Source: Daphnia carinata (lineage: Eukaryota; Arthropoda; Branchiopoda; Diplostraca; Daphniidae). Taken from it: a stretch of 64,000 bases of DNA. The stretch covers positions 4,148,517 through 4,212,516 of the forward strand of contig NC_081339.1 of NCBI RefSeq assembly GCF_022539665.2. Direction: 5' to 3'. The position numbers were made by a program, and so were the translations under genes. Within the stretch, counting starts at the first letter, position 1, and each line of letters opens with the position of its first letter. Of the stretch, positions 50,242-61,709 are shown piece after piece. The notes beneath the pieces are model-generated. The model worked only from the letters and a program-made list of their open reading frames with translations. It was not told the DNA's origin and searched no databases.

Positions 50242-52067
50242 ATCAGTTCAAATTGAACTATCGTAAGAAACGTGGAGGGTTCATTGTCTCCGCTAAACCC
50301 CCTTTGTTCCAGTTCTCTTGTTTGTTCTTTTTCGTACAGATTTATTATGCGCAATTTGGGGGGGTTTTAAGATGGTCGGCTCGTACAGTAGAAAAACGTG
50401 TTGTTATTATTTGTTTGCCCTGGATTTTTAGTTTTGGGAAAACATTTGAAAATCGTTTGCATTGTTTGTGTTGTTTTCCCAACAGCGGTGAGAAATGTCG
50501 GTCGTGAGACAACAGAATTTGAACCCGAAAGGCTGGACACCTCTTTACGTAACGCTAACGTAGAAAGCGATCTGTTTTTTGTTTTTTTTTATTTTGGTTT
50601 TCAAACCCAAAATCATTTGCGGTCGACGATTCCATCATCGACGAAAGTGATTGGGCCGATTGTTTGCGCACAAGGTCGACATTTTTTTAGAAACACACAC
50701 ACAAACTGGCCAACAGTTGAAATAGAAAGAAAAAAAAAGGGAAAAGGGAATGATTATTAAGGGCAACAACCAATTGATTGTAGTGGTTTGAACACACGTG
50801 ACTCTCTCAATGGCGTGAATGGGTGGCAAAATGCAAAGTTTTCGTGTTCAGCATTTTGCGTTTAAAACACAGCGATTGCTTCACGTGCCAGGCCACTTGA
50901 CTCACCACTCTTTTTTTTTTTTTTATGTAAGAAATTGCTATCCGTTTTGCTCGATTTAAAAAAGAAAAAACACGTTCGTTTTTTGAAAAAAAAAAAAACA
51001 CACACACCTGTTGCTATTTTGTTTTTTTCTTGGCTATTTAACTCGGTCAATCGCCCTGGACACACACCACATTTGGCCGGTTTGCTTTCCATTCAAGCAT
51101 TTTATGCGATAGTATTTTTATTTATTCACAACAGGCCAAGTTGAAAAAGAGAAAAAAAAACAAAACAAAACAAAACAAACTGGAAATCCGCGTATTTGAC
51201 CGATATGCCTTTCTGATTTGTTCCAATCATATGATTTTGATAACTTTGCGCGCTTCTTTTTTTGCCGACCGTTAAGTGCGAAACTTAATATTGTTTTTTT
51301 GTTTAAATGGGCGTTTAACTTTCCCTCCTTCTTCTCGAAAAAAAAAAAAAAAAAAAAAAGAGAGAGTTTCATTTGTTTCCCGAGATGGCCAAACGAACGG
51401 ATAAAGTGAACGCAATGCTTCGGAAATCCTTCAGGTAAATTCAATATTATGGGGGGGGGGGGGGAGAGGTTTGCGGTCACTTCGGTCCCGGTTTTTAAAT
51501 TTAAAGAAAAATGAAATCGAAACCTTTTTTTTTTTTTCCTGATTTTTCAACAAAAAAAAATGATTGCTTGAAGGAATTGTTCAATCGGTGAAAGGTATTT
51601 TTTCATTTGGTTAAAGGAAAAATGGGCAAGTTCTTTTTTATTAGGACGAGAGGCTCTTCCTTTTTTTTTTTTCTCGATAGAAACTCGGAGAGTCAAGGTT
51701 TTATTTTTTATTTTTCTTTACAGAAAAGCTATGCGAGAGCTACCGTTGGTTAGTTAAATAAGAATGACTCGACGTGATTCACTAGGTCAACCTTTTTTTT
51801 TTTTTTTTTAAATGAAGGGCTTCGAAAAGAAAAACAAGAAATGTACCTCCAATCGTCAGGTGTAATGCTGGAGGGTGTCGTTGTCGTCGATGTTGTCGTC
51901 GTCGTTGTCTTGACGGTCGCTGCTCTCGGACGATTCGATGACGTTCCAGCATTAGCTGCGGTTGCGTTGCTCCGTTTAGCGGCTAGCGCGAGCTCGGCCA
52001 TCGACGACCAGACAACCAGCAGAGCCAACAAGAGCCGCCGCTGTCCTGTCGCCATCATCCACTTCAT
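37052..52067 (-). CDS. Secreted fibrinogen-related protein with coiled-coil/Thr-rich stalk
   Basis: Exons on the minus strand: 52067-51847, 42871-41044, 40506-40375, 38458-38268, 37650-37507, 37373-37249, 37179-37052. They give 922 residues, and every junction is in phase. The N-terminus is a signal peptide (hydrophobic LLLALLVVW, cleavage near AELALA), then a Thr repeat. Exon 2 encodes helical, heptad-like segments (SLFEITLSAIDSKLRRVDSL and later) and long Ser/Thr/Ala-rich linkers with Thr runs, probably O-glycosylated. The last five exons form a complete fibrinogen C-terminal domain: SCAEL, YIKVYCDM, NGGWTVIQRRDD, EFWLGNENIYMLT, LRVELEDFEG, IGGYTGNAGDSL, DNDRSSLNCA, KGGWWWKSC and IVWFRWRGWDYTLKRATMMIRP. 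The four domain Cys and the Asp-x-Asp calcium site are present. In arthropods such proteins act in matrix signalling (scabrous, angiopoietin-like) or as lectins (techylectin type). The long stalk favours a scabrous- or angiopoietin-like layout, but I cannot assign orthology. Confidence 0.85.
38459..40374 (-). other. Intron within the fibrinogen domain of the FReD gene
   Basis: Non-coding 1.9 kb with T/A runs, (CA)n near 39095-39110 and (GT)n near 39380-39402. The other large intron of the domain region, 37651-38267, is likewise empty. Confidence 0.6.
44233..44270. repeat. T38 homopolymer
   Basis: One of the longest uninterrupted T-runs in the window, in the FReD first intron. Its length may be affected by sequencing error. 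Confidence 0.85.
45905..45982. repeat. (TC)39 microsatellite
   Basis: Uninterrupted TC dinucleotides over 78 bp in the FReD first intron; homopurine/homopyrimidine, so able to form H-DNA. On the sense strand of the gene it is (GA)n. Confidence 0.95.
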
Positions 52068-53067
52068 GTCGTCTCACTTTTTCCTTCCCCGTCTCTCTTT
52101 GCGATTTTTTTTCTTGACAGTGTCCGTTTTTGAAATTTTATTTAATTTTTTTTCTTTTTCTGGCTTCTTTTCTAATTTGGTTTATTTATTTTTTTTTTTG
52201 TTAACCTTATTGGATTGGCTTCCTCCCTTTGTCTTTGGGGGGGGGGGGGAGTGGGTTGTTTGAAAATGTTCGGACACAGGCGAAAAAAAAAGAGAAGATG
52301 ATTATGTCGATTATCAAGTCCAGCACGGGTCCATTTGACAGACCGTAACACACACGACAAAAAAAAAAGCCACACACACACAAAATGGCCAGCTACCACT
52401 CAGCACTAGACACTGATTATTTCAAAAAAGCGACGATTCATTCAGTGAACTACAATGTCAAATGATCCATTTCTTCTTCTTCACCCCGATTTTAACGATT
52501 TCAACACGATCGGCCCTTTTTGTGCGGAATTTTTTCTCAAATCGAAAAAATTGGGCGACGCTTTAAAGAAAAAGTTCTTTTTTTTTTAAAAAAAAAAAAA
52601 AAAAAGTTCACGATATTTTTTTTTTCACGACACTAACACACAAATCACTCACGGAAAGAGACGTAAATTAAATGCGAAAAAAAAAAAATCAACCCTGGAC
52701 ATCGACCCTGTCCTGGGTCTTTTGCGAAGAGTTTTAATTTTTTGAGGGGGGGTGGCGTTTGCGCGTTCTTTCCCGTTTTCTTGATTGTGTTAGGTAGTCG
52801 TTTAAAACAAAAAGAAAAAAAAAAGAAAAGGCTGGAAATTGTGTGTCTGAACTTTTTTTTTTTTTTCTTTTCTGTACGGGACTGCTGAGATGGTGGTGGA
52901 AGTTGGTCACGTGTCGATCGACAACTGAGCTTCCACCTGTCCCGGCCCCTACCTTGTATAGTCTCTCACTCACGCACACTTCTTTTCTCCTTCTTGTTTT
53001 TTTTTTCTTGTTTTCTTTTTTTTTCTTTTCTTTTTTTTTTTTTTTTCGTTCGGCTTGTTGACTTGGG

Positions 53068-53103
53068 TAGTCGACTTGGCGAGTCGACTCGCCAAGTCGA
53101 CTA
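53068..53103. repeat. Perfect 36-bp palindrome with three GTCGAC sites
   Basis: The sequence equals its own reverse complement over all 36 bases with no spacer. GTCGAC occurs at both ends and at the centre, spaced 13 bp apart. Lies about 1 kb upstream of the FReD start codon, in T-rich sequence. Confidence 0.95.
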
Positions 53104-53636
53104 TTTTTTTCTTTTCTTTTCTTTTCTCGTAAACTTGAACAATAATCGATCGGCGTATGTTTTTTTTTTTTTTACACAGTCGATCAATCGTGAATATGTT
53201 TTTTGTTTCTCTTTAATCTCAATTAGGGATTACGTTCGTCTTTTGTTTTTTCGAAATGTATTCTTGTCGCCGCCAGCTCTCTTTTATTCTAGCAGATAAA
53301 AGAAGAAGAACACCATTAAAAGGAAAACAATTTCTTTTTACTTTTCGTTTGGTTGCGGAGACTTGATCGCTTTATATTATTTCGTATGCCTGACATTAGC
53401 ATACGATGATAATGATAACTAAACAGGCTAAATAAAGACCGTAGGCTTCTTTTTTTTTTCATTTGATTCTACCCATTTCAAAAATGTTTCTTTCATTTTA
53501 CCGTTAAAATTTGATTCGATTGCGTTTATTCATTTTTCATCCAACTTGTTAGTCAGGTGTTTTTTATTCTTTAGATTTTATTTTTTTCGTCAGCCGTGTC
53601 TAAATTGAAAAAAAAAAAAAAAGAGGCCGCCTTCGA

Positions 53637-53654
53637 GCGCGCGCGCGCGCGCGC
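53637..53654. repeat. (GC)9 alternating tract
   Basis: Eighteen bases of strict GC alternation in otherwise AT-rich spacer; a classical Z-DNA-forming sequence. Confidence 0.85.
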
Positions 53655-56600
53655 AATCGTCGTGGTTCAAACTTTCCATAGCCGACAACGACACTTTCAC
53701 TTTGAAATAGCCCCCTCCTTGTTTTAAATAATATTTTTCTTCTTCTACGTCGTGATTCTGACTAGCAATCATCGTAAAAAAAAAAAAGGAAGAGTTAAAA
53801 AAAAAAAAGGTCGTAATTGTTGCTCTTTCGCATAACGAACTATCTGATATCGTTCACGGCTGATTGCCTGCAGCACGCGATCGCTCTTAATATTTGCCTT
53901 AATAATTCTATTATGTGTGGGTCCCGATTTTTTCAACAAAAAAAAAAAATGTGGCTTTCTTCTAGAGCTCTTTAAATAAAATTTTGAAAAAAAATTTTGA
54001 ATTTTCGATAACAAAAAAAAAGCGGGTCCGTGTGTCTTTGTGCGGCGGGAATCACGTTTTTTTTTTGTTTTTTTTTGCTTTTATGCAATAAATAACCAGT
54101 TTTTCTTTAAAAAAAAAAATCCTGTAATATGTAATGCGCAAGTGTTATCAACCCCGCCGCCGCTTCCCCTTAGGAAATAGTTCAAGGCATATTACGTATG
54201 TACACACATTTCGAAAAAAAGATTTGGACGAACAATTGCGACGATGGAACTCGTATCGTCCGATTCAGTTTTTTTTTGTTTTTTTTCTTGTTTCAGTTTT
54301 TTTTTTGTTCTGCGTTCATTCAACAACGGAAAGAGAGAGAGAGAGTCTTATTATTATTATTTTTTTTTTCCTTTACTACAAAGATCTATTTTTTTTTGCA
54401 TGATTTCTCTCACTTGCGTTTGTCTCGCGATCCTCGTCGGCGTCGATTATCAAGTCACGAAAAAAAAAAAAGGTCTATTTTTTTTTTTTTTTTTTCACCC
54501 TTCTCTATCCACTTGAACGGCGTGCATAATTACGTCTTTCAGTGTTACGAGAGAGAGAGAGAGACACACACACCTCGGTCGTTTCAGGTGAACCCGAAGG
54601 AGCTCTCTCACTCAAGTTCTCTTTCTCTCTCTCTCTTTCTAACCTACTTTGAATGACGTCGACCGTGCCCTCTCCTCCGGCTTTTTATTTATTTATTTTT
54701 TTTTCTTTCTTTCTGTCGGTCCGTGGACGAGACACGTTCACATCCAGGGAAATGCCTGGATTAAATTTTATAACTTAACACACTCTCACGTTTTTTTTTT
54801 GTTTTTTTTTTTTTTAATTTCTTCGAGTTGGATTAGGAATCGTATATTTTAAATTCTTAGTGAAATGAAGATGGAAGTGAATCAAATTCAAACTATTTTC
54901 GAGCTGCGATAGAAAATTCTGGAATTCCATTGCGTAACGCATTTCGTTTTTTTTTTTTTTTTTTTTTTCTTCTATGACAATAGCCGGATTCGATATACTG
55001 GACATAATGGGATCATGGTCGCACATGCTTTTTGTTTTTATTTTTATATTTTTCGAAATTACGACGAGGGGGGCGGGGGGGGGGGATGAAGGCGAAAGGG
55101 TGTGGAACACCAAGGGGGAGGACTCTCTCTATTTTCGGCATTTAAACGGTGGCGCGATTGCACGTTCGTGTGTACGCCGGTGGGTCTGTCGATCGCATTT
55201 GTTTCCATTCGACTCACGAACTTTTAATCGTTCACCGTCGCCATTTCTTCACCTCTCGAATGTTGCGCAACGGTATTGTTCGGCGCGGTGTGGTCCTATT
55301 GTTTCGATTCTTTTATGGACCGGTCGAGGATAGATAGCAGTTAATAGTTTAGATTGTTTTGTTTTTTTTCTTTTTGTTTTTGGTTTTTTTTTCAAACTGC
55401 CTTTGCAAAGTAATCGTTAACCGCTTTATAGTTCGGTTACATGTCACCAAATCCAAGGTCTTTTTTACTTGAATTGAATTACGATAATAGCTTATTGGTC
55501 CTTGAGAAAAACAACACAATGCGTCGTACTTACCAAACGAAGCCCAATCGAAATTGAATTATGCAGACGATTTTTAAATGGTTTGACTATACGAAAAACA
55601 AATATCTCGCACACTTTGCGGTGTGTCGTCTTTCAAGAGCCTCTCTCTCTCTCTCTCTCTCGCTCTCTACCCCCGTCCGGTTTCTACGATTATTTTGTGG
55701 TAATGTGTGTAACAAAAAAAAAAAAAAACCTAGCTATAGAAAGTGAACGCGATTATGTGTAGGTCCCAACAAGAACTGAGTCTTCTTGCGAAATGTTCGC
55801 CGGGGCTCGAAATGACGAACGAGAAAAGCGTCGACGGGGCCTCTCCGATGTCGTCACTCCTCACGTTCTTTTCGTCTATCGTACGACTCTCTTTATTATA
55901 TTCATACATCCCGTATACATCGTCGTACATATAAAATAATAAGAGTCGAGTGAAGAAAGAGCGTAGATAGGACCGCGGCACTTTCACTGGCCAAGATGAC
56001 CATTCATTCGTTGAAGCTCCAAACTCGACAAGACATCATAAATCCATACATTATCCCTTTTCTTTTCCTTCACGATCACGTTGGAATTTTTTTTTTTTTT
56101 TTTTTTTTTTTTTGTGCTTATTATAATGATGGACCTTAATGTGAAGCCATTCTTCAAACATATTTGTTTTTTTTTTTTTTTTTTTTTTTTTTTGTTTTAA
56201 TTCTCCCCTTTTCTATTTTTCCTCTTTGCATTTGAAAAGGGCCCGATGTCTTTGAAATTAAAAGTAATTCGATTTGAATAGGGAAACGAGGCCATCAAGA
56301 TGTTGCACGAATTTCGATTCCCGATAGGATTTTTTTTTTTTTTTTTTTCCCATTGAAACTGGACAAAAACAAAAGCTTAAAGGAAGTCGGGAACGCGGTC
56401 CCATTTTTCGAATAGTTTGAATGTTCAACATGGTTTTTTTTTTTGTTTTCAAACATCTTTGAATGACAGCGTTGCGCACTTGCGTGAATGAGGCGTTTCA
56501 CCATAATGTGTGGGAGGGAAATGATTTGCGCAGTTCGTGAGAATTCGTCGCAACCTTGTTGCACGTCATTTAATGTCGTGATTCGGCAAAGAAAATGATG

Positions 56601-57296
56601 AAAAAATTCCGGTACGTTGTCATCTTCAAGTGCACAAGGAAATTGAACCAATGGGGCGTAGAGGTCAAGGGCTGACGATTGTGCGCACCAATCAGCGTCT
56701 TTTTACGCACAAGGAACGGGGCGGACGTGATGAAGATGACACGAACAATGTCATTTTTTTTCGATCAAATGTATCGTGCAACCTTGAATGATAGAAATCG
56801 TGGCCGAAAACGTTGCATTTGATAGTCGAGTTCGTTATGGGGCGTCATGAGCGGCGTTTGCGCATCGTCCGTGAATGTCTAACGATCGGCCAGTTTTTCT
56901 GCGCATCGAAAACATTGTTGTTGTTTTGTTTTTTTTTGTTTTTCTTATCTTCCAAAACGTCTCGTGTTTCCGTGAGGATGGGCTCGTCACGATTTCCCAT
57001 CAGTCCTTATATACGTTTTTTTTTTTTTAAGGTGGCGGGACTCGTGCGTCGGCGTTCATCTTTTTTTTTTTCGTGATTTTCATTTTTTTTTTCTTTCCTC
57101 CTCAATTTTCTGTTTGTGCTTCTAATTTCTTTTTCTTTTTCCTCTACGAAAATATTTATTTTATGGTTATTTTTCCCTAACGTCTATGTGAGCCCCTCAT
57201 TATCACGCGTTCAAGGGTGTTCTAACCTTGGCGGGAGTTATGAATCTTCGTTTCTTTCATCTCTCCCGCGCGCAAAACAACAAAAATTCATCTCCG

Positions 57297-57334
<38 letters not shown>

Positions 57335-57350
57335 TCCTCTTTGTGAACAG

Positions 57351-60300
57351 ACACGGCGAGTTCGAGAGTTGAAGAAGAGGGTCGTCGTCGAGTCGTTCGT
57401 GACACGATCGTTTCGCATTGTTTAAACGCGGGCGGCGGCGCAGCAGCGGCCGACGATGTTGCAAGACCGTGGACATCGTGCGCCACTCATTTTACACCAG
57501 CGCCCGTGGCCTCCTCGCAGTTTGGCGGACCTTCGTTCTGGCCGGACATGAGGCGACCCTCACACCGCCAACAACAACAACAATCGTCGTTAAAGGTAAA
57601 CGATTTTAATTCATAACATTTTTTTTCGATACGTTTCGTTTATTTTTGTTTTGTTTTTTTGTGGGTTAAGGTTCTTGTAGACCTTGAAAAAGAAACAATT
57701 TTTTTTTTAAAGGACAGTTGAAAAATTTTGAACGTAGTTTAGCATTTTCTCCTGTTTGTTGGGGAAAGTCCTTTTCGTATTGATGATCGGTGGCTAGTTA
57801 CTTAGCGCAGCTGTTGTTGCGCTCCCAAGTCACGCTCGCGTGAATCGCGGGTTGTGCGCGCACCGTTGCATATATATTTGAAATGATTCGTTTAAATCAC
57901 ACAAGGAGAAAAGAACGTTCGTTCTGAAAAATGGGTTTCTTTTTCTAAAAAAAAAAAAAAAAAAATTCTATATCATTGACATTATACATTTTCATAGTTG
58001 GTTGAAGAAAACGAGCGGCCAGCGTTCCGTCACGATGGACAACAACCGAAAATTGCCACCGACGATCAACCAGGTATTCTTAACCCTCTCTCTATCTCTC
58101 ACGTAGATTTTTTTTTTTTTTTACCTACCTTTCAAAAAAAAAAAAAAAAAAAAAAAAGTCCGTGTGTGTGTATGTAAACAATAATCATAAAACACGAAAG
58201 TAAAAGAAAAAAAAAAATGTGAGGAGTTTTTATTCTTGCACGCGGAGAGTAACGTACAGGGAAAAAAGAGAGAGCGCACTAGGGCGACTGTATCTAAAAA
58301 AAAAAAAAAAAAAAAAATTTTTTTTTGTTTTGTTTATTTATTTATAAATGTGCTCCTCCTCATTGGTGCGTATACGCATTATAGGAAAAGGAAGACGTAC
58401 ACGACAAGAGGCTAACGTCATCCATCTGTCGCAATCGATCACGCATAGTGTACACACACACACATGTTTTATTTTTTTTTATTCTTTCGAGTTTCCCTTT
58501 TTTTTTTTTTTTTGTTGGTTATTGTGGTCGGTCTCTTTCACTTGTTTTCGGGCAAAGTTAGGGATTTTTTTTTTTGTTGTTGTTCGAGAAGGTCCGTTGG
58601 ATTCGATATTTTCCTGCCCTCAGTTGGAACGTTTCCTTTAAAGAGACACTCTCACTCGTCGTTCCTGTTTTTTTTGTTCTGATCTCATTCGTCCCGTTCT
58701 CCCAATTAAAAGGGGAAAAAAAAAATAGAGAAACACACAAACGAGTATTCCATCAATGTAGGTCTACGTGAAAGACCCCCTTTTTCTTCTTCTTTCTATG
58801 ATTTATATTCATCTTTTCCTGCACGTCATTTATGTTTTTCCTCGTCCGTGATCAAGTCGTTGGCGTGGATTGGTTCCGTGTTAATTAGGCATTCAAAAAA
58901 AAAAAAAAAAAAAAACGGAGCATGTGATGCTATTTATCTGTAAGCTAGTTTGACGGGCGCATTCACGCTCTACCGTTTTCTATTTGTTTGTTTTGCTCGA
59001 CTCACGATTGTCACTTTTTTTTTTCCTTTAACGTGAAACAGGTGGCAGCCAACAGCTGACGGCCAGAGGAGGGAGCGGTTTTAAACGCATCTACGCCACC
59101 AACAGAGCGGCTCTCCCAGAACCGAACGTATCAGGTAACCGAAAAAAAAAAAAAAATCATTTGTGGTCCCCCCATTTCCCGGTGGTGATCATAAATGAAC
59201 AAATTAGTTAAGGATAAATAATAAAAAGAAAAAAAACCTCCACCCTAAAGAGAGAGAGAGAGAGAGATAATGAACGGACGGTTTGCCCGTTTTCACTTGT
59301 GCCGACCATCGCCTGTTAACCAACCTCAAGTTGTGGAAGACGTACTGCGGATGGATAACACACAGAGGGGGGAATTGCTTTCTCCTTTTTTTTTTTTTTT
59401 TTTTTCTTCATGAAATGATGATGATTTGATGAAACATCCTCTATAACCCGCACGCTCTCTATGTGGGCTTTTCTTTTTTTCTTTTTTTTTTGAAGGCGCA
59501 AACAACCCAAGTCGGGTAAAGGGACTGACTCACAATCGGGACCGACTCGCTAAAAATGGTAGAAGAAGAAAGAAAAAAAAAAAAAAAAAAAAAAACGAGT
59601 TGGCGATCTATCTGTTTGTTCTTATGGTTCATTGACCAAAAAGATCACACAGTCGAATTCGACCTCCTTTTTTTTCCTATTCGATTCCGTTTGTACGTGT
59701 GATGGATGATGGATCACGGACATTTTTATTGTTCTCTCTCTTTCCTATTGCGGAATGAAGGGGTGTGGGGGCGAGTCGGTAGAGAGTGAAAGGATATAGA
59801 AAGGGGGACTTCCACTCTATTCCATTTTTGTTTTTTTGTGCGTCTGTTGCAACGCGTTTTTGCTTCACCTTTTTCATTTGAAAAAAACAAAACAAAAAAC
59901 AAGTCCCTCTAGTGTAGGCTACGCACGTACCGATATGTACTGAACTCCCCGCAGACGCATTTGTGTTTCGATTAGCAGGTGAAATCACGCGAGGCGGATC
60001 GGCCACCGGCAGCAGTCACGACCAACGCATCGAGCAGCGACAACAAGATCCAACCGCAGGTGAGAGTTTGAGCAACACGCGTTGTAACACTGTGGCATAG
60101 AGAAATAAATACATAAAAAAAAAAAAAAAAAAAAGAAGCATAAGAAAAAAGAGAGAATCACACGATAGAAAATCTTGTCGGAGGTTCGCTTCCGCCCCGA
60201 TCGATCAACATCTCACCGGATGATGGAGTCCCACGTCCAGCTCCTTTTTTTTTTTTTTTTTTTTTTTTTTTTGTGAATAAAAGCGCTGCATCAGTATACA

Positions 60301-61676
60301 GTCGGAATATTTCCCATCGTTGCATGTATTTGTTATTCCTTCCTCCCTGATTTTTTTTTTTTTTTTTTCTTTGAAATTCCGGTTAGGGATGACGTCAAAA
60401 ACAAACCTACCCTACTCAAAAGTGGGGGGTGGGGGGGAGAAGGAAAAAAAAAAAAAAAAAGGGAATTTTCAAAAAGAGAGAAAGAAGTGCATTTAAAATA
60501 AAATAAAAAATCAAGTTCATTGATTTGTTGTTGATGGCGGCGAATCCCGTCGTCTGGTTACCTGTCACCAATTAAGAAACGCAGCTCGTGTATAGAAGCC
60601 GGTTTTGTTTTTGTTGCTGCTTTACCAATGATTGTTATCGACAAACATCTGTTCCAGCATTTGTAGAGCTCTCCGATTTTCTTTTCTGTCGTCTGCTCTC
60701 GATTGATTTATCAACGGCTTTTGCACACACAACGAAACCGAAAATTGAGCACGCATACATATGCATTATCAATTGTATGTGTACACAAGTCAATGACGAA
60801 GTCTCTGCCTGTCTGTCTGTCTGTGTGTGTGTGTGTGTGGTGAAAGAGACTTTCTTCGGGGCCAAACCATCCGTGGGAATGGGTTTTGGATGCGTGAGCG
60901 TTTTGATATTTTCTTCTATAGCGCCGCCTGTCTTCGCTGAATTTTTTTTTTTTTTTTTTTTTATATATACAACAAAGATGGACACGAGTAGTTTTTATTT
61001 AGTTTTTGATTTATCGCATTTTATTTCGCCGACAATGACCAGTAAATTAAAAAAAAAAAAAAAAAAAACCGGACCTAATCGAGCGATAATACGTAAATGG
61101 TCGGGACAAAAAAAAAAAAATTGAATCCGCAAAATCCCGTCTTGGGGTTCCAGGGTGAATGGAAAACATATTTATTCATTATTATCATTTTTTGTGTGTG
61201 TGTGTGTGTGTTTCCCATTGTTGATTCATTTTCTTTTTTTTTTTTTTATCCTTATCCTTTTCAAAACATTTTTAATGGTTACGAGTTTTCCCGAAATTTC
61301 TCTTCTTCTTTTCTGGTCTTTTTGGTGTTGCTGCCCCGCCGCGCTGATGCCCTCGTTGATGGACGTTTGGATGTAGGCGGTAACGCAGGTGGTCGCGGAC
61401 ACGCCGTTGACGACGGCCGAGATGACGAAGAGGCCAGCCTTACCGCCGATGGTGAAAACAGTGGCCATGCATCGATGCCTCTCAACGCGACAGACTTATC
61501 CGGTATGATAAAGCTTTGTCTTTTTGTTTGCTTGTTTGTTTGTTTTCAAATGGCGAAAGTATTACGTACTTAAACCGAAATAATCGCAACCTTTTTTTTT
61601 TTTGAAATATTTTCTGTGTTATTATTTCGTAACCTAAAAACAAAAAGAGAATGTTTTATGTACTATTTCATGATTA

Positions 61677-61709
<33 letters not shown>

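Larger units (their letters stand above)
42872..51846 (-). other. 9-kb first intron of the FReD gene
   Basis: No coding exon recognised on either strand. It is dense in homopolymers (T38 at 44233-44270, T-runs near 47343-47376 and 50204-50240, a C-run at 49845-49861) and microsatellites, including (TC)39 at 45905-45982 and (TC)n at 46885-46921. The flanking exons join in phase (AG|G = Arg), so no additional exon is required. Confidence 0.6.
52068..57350. other. Divergent spacer between the FReD gene and the 57-kb gene
   Basis: About 5.3 kb with no coding sequence I can support. Contains the 36-bp palindrome at 53068-53103, (GC)9 at 53637-53654, several T-runs and a T-run acceptor tract at 57303-57333. 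The first exon of the downstream plus-strand gene should lie here, because exon 57351 starts with a split codon if translated from upstream; I could not place it. Confidence 0.45.

Noticed and set aside
60651-61124. Possible exon of the 57-kb gene after TTCCAG at 60657
   Set aside because: The open frame has Cys/Val repeats from a GT microsatellite and no continuity of composition; the flanking exons already join in phase without it.
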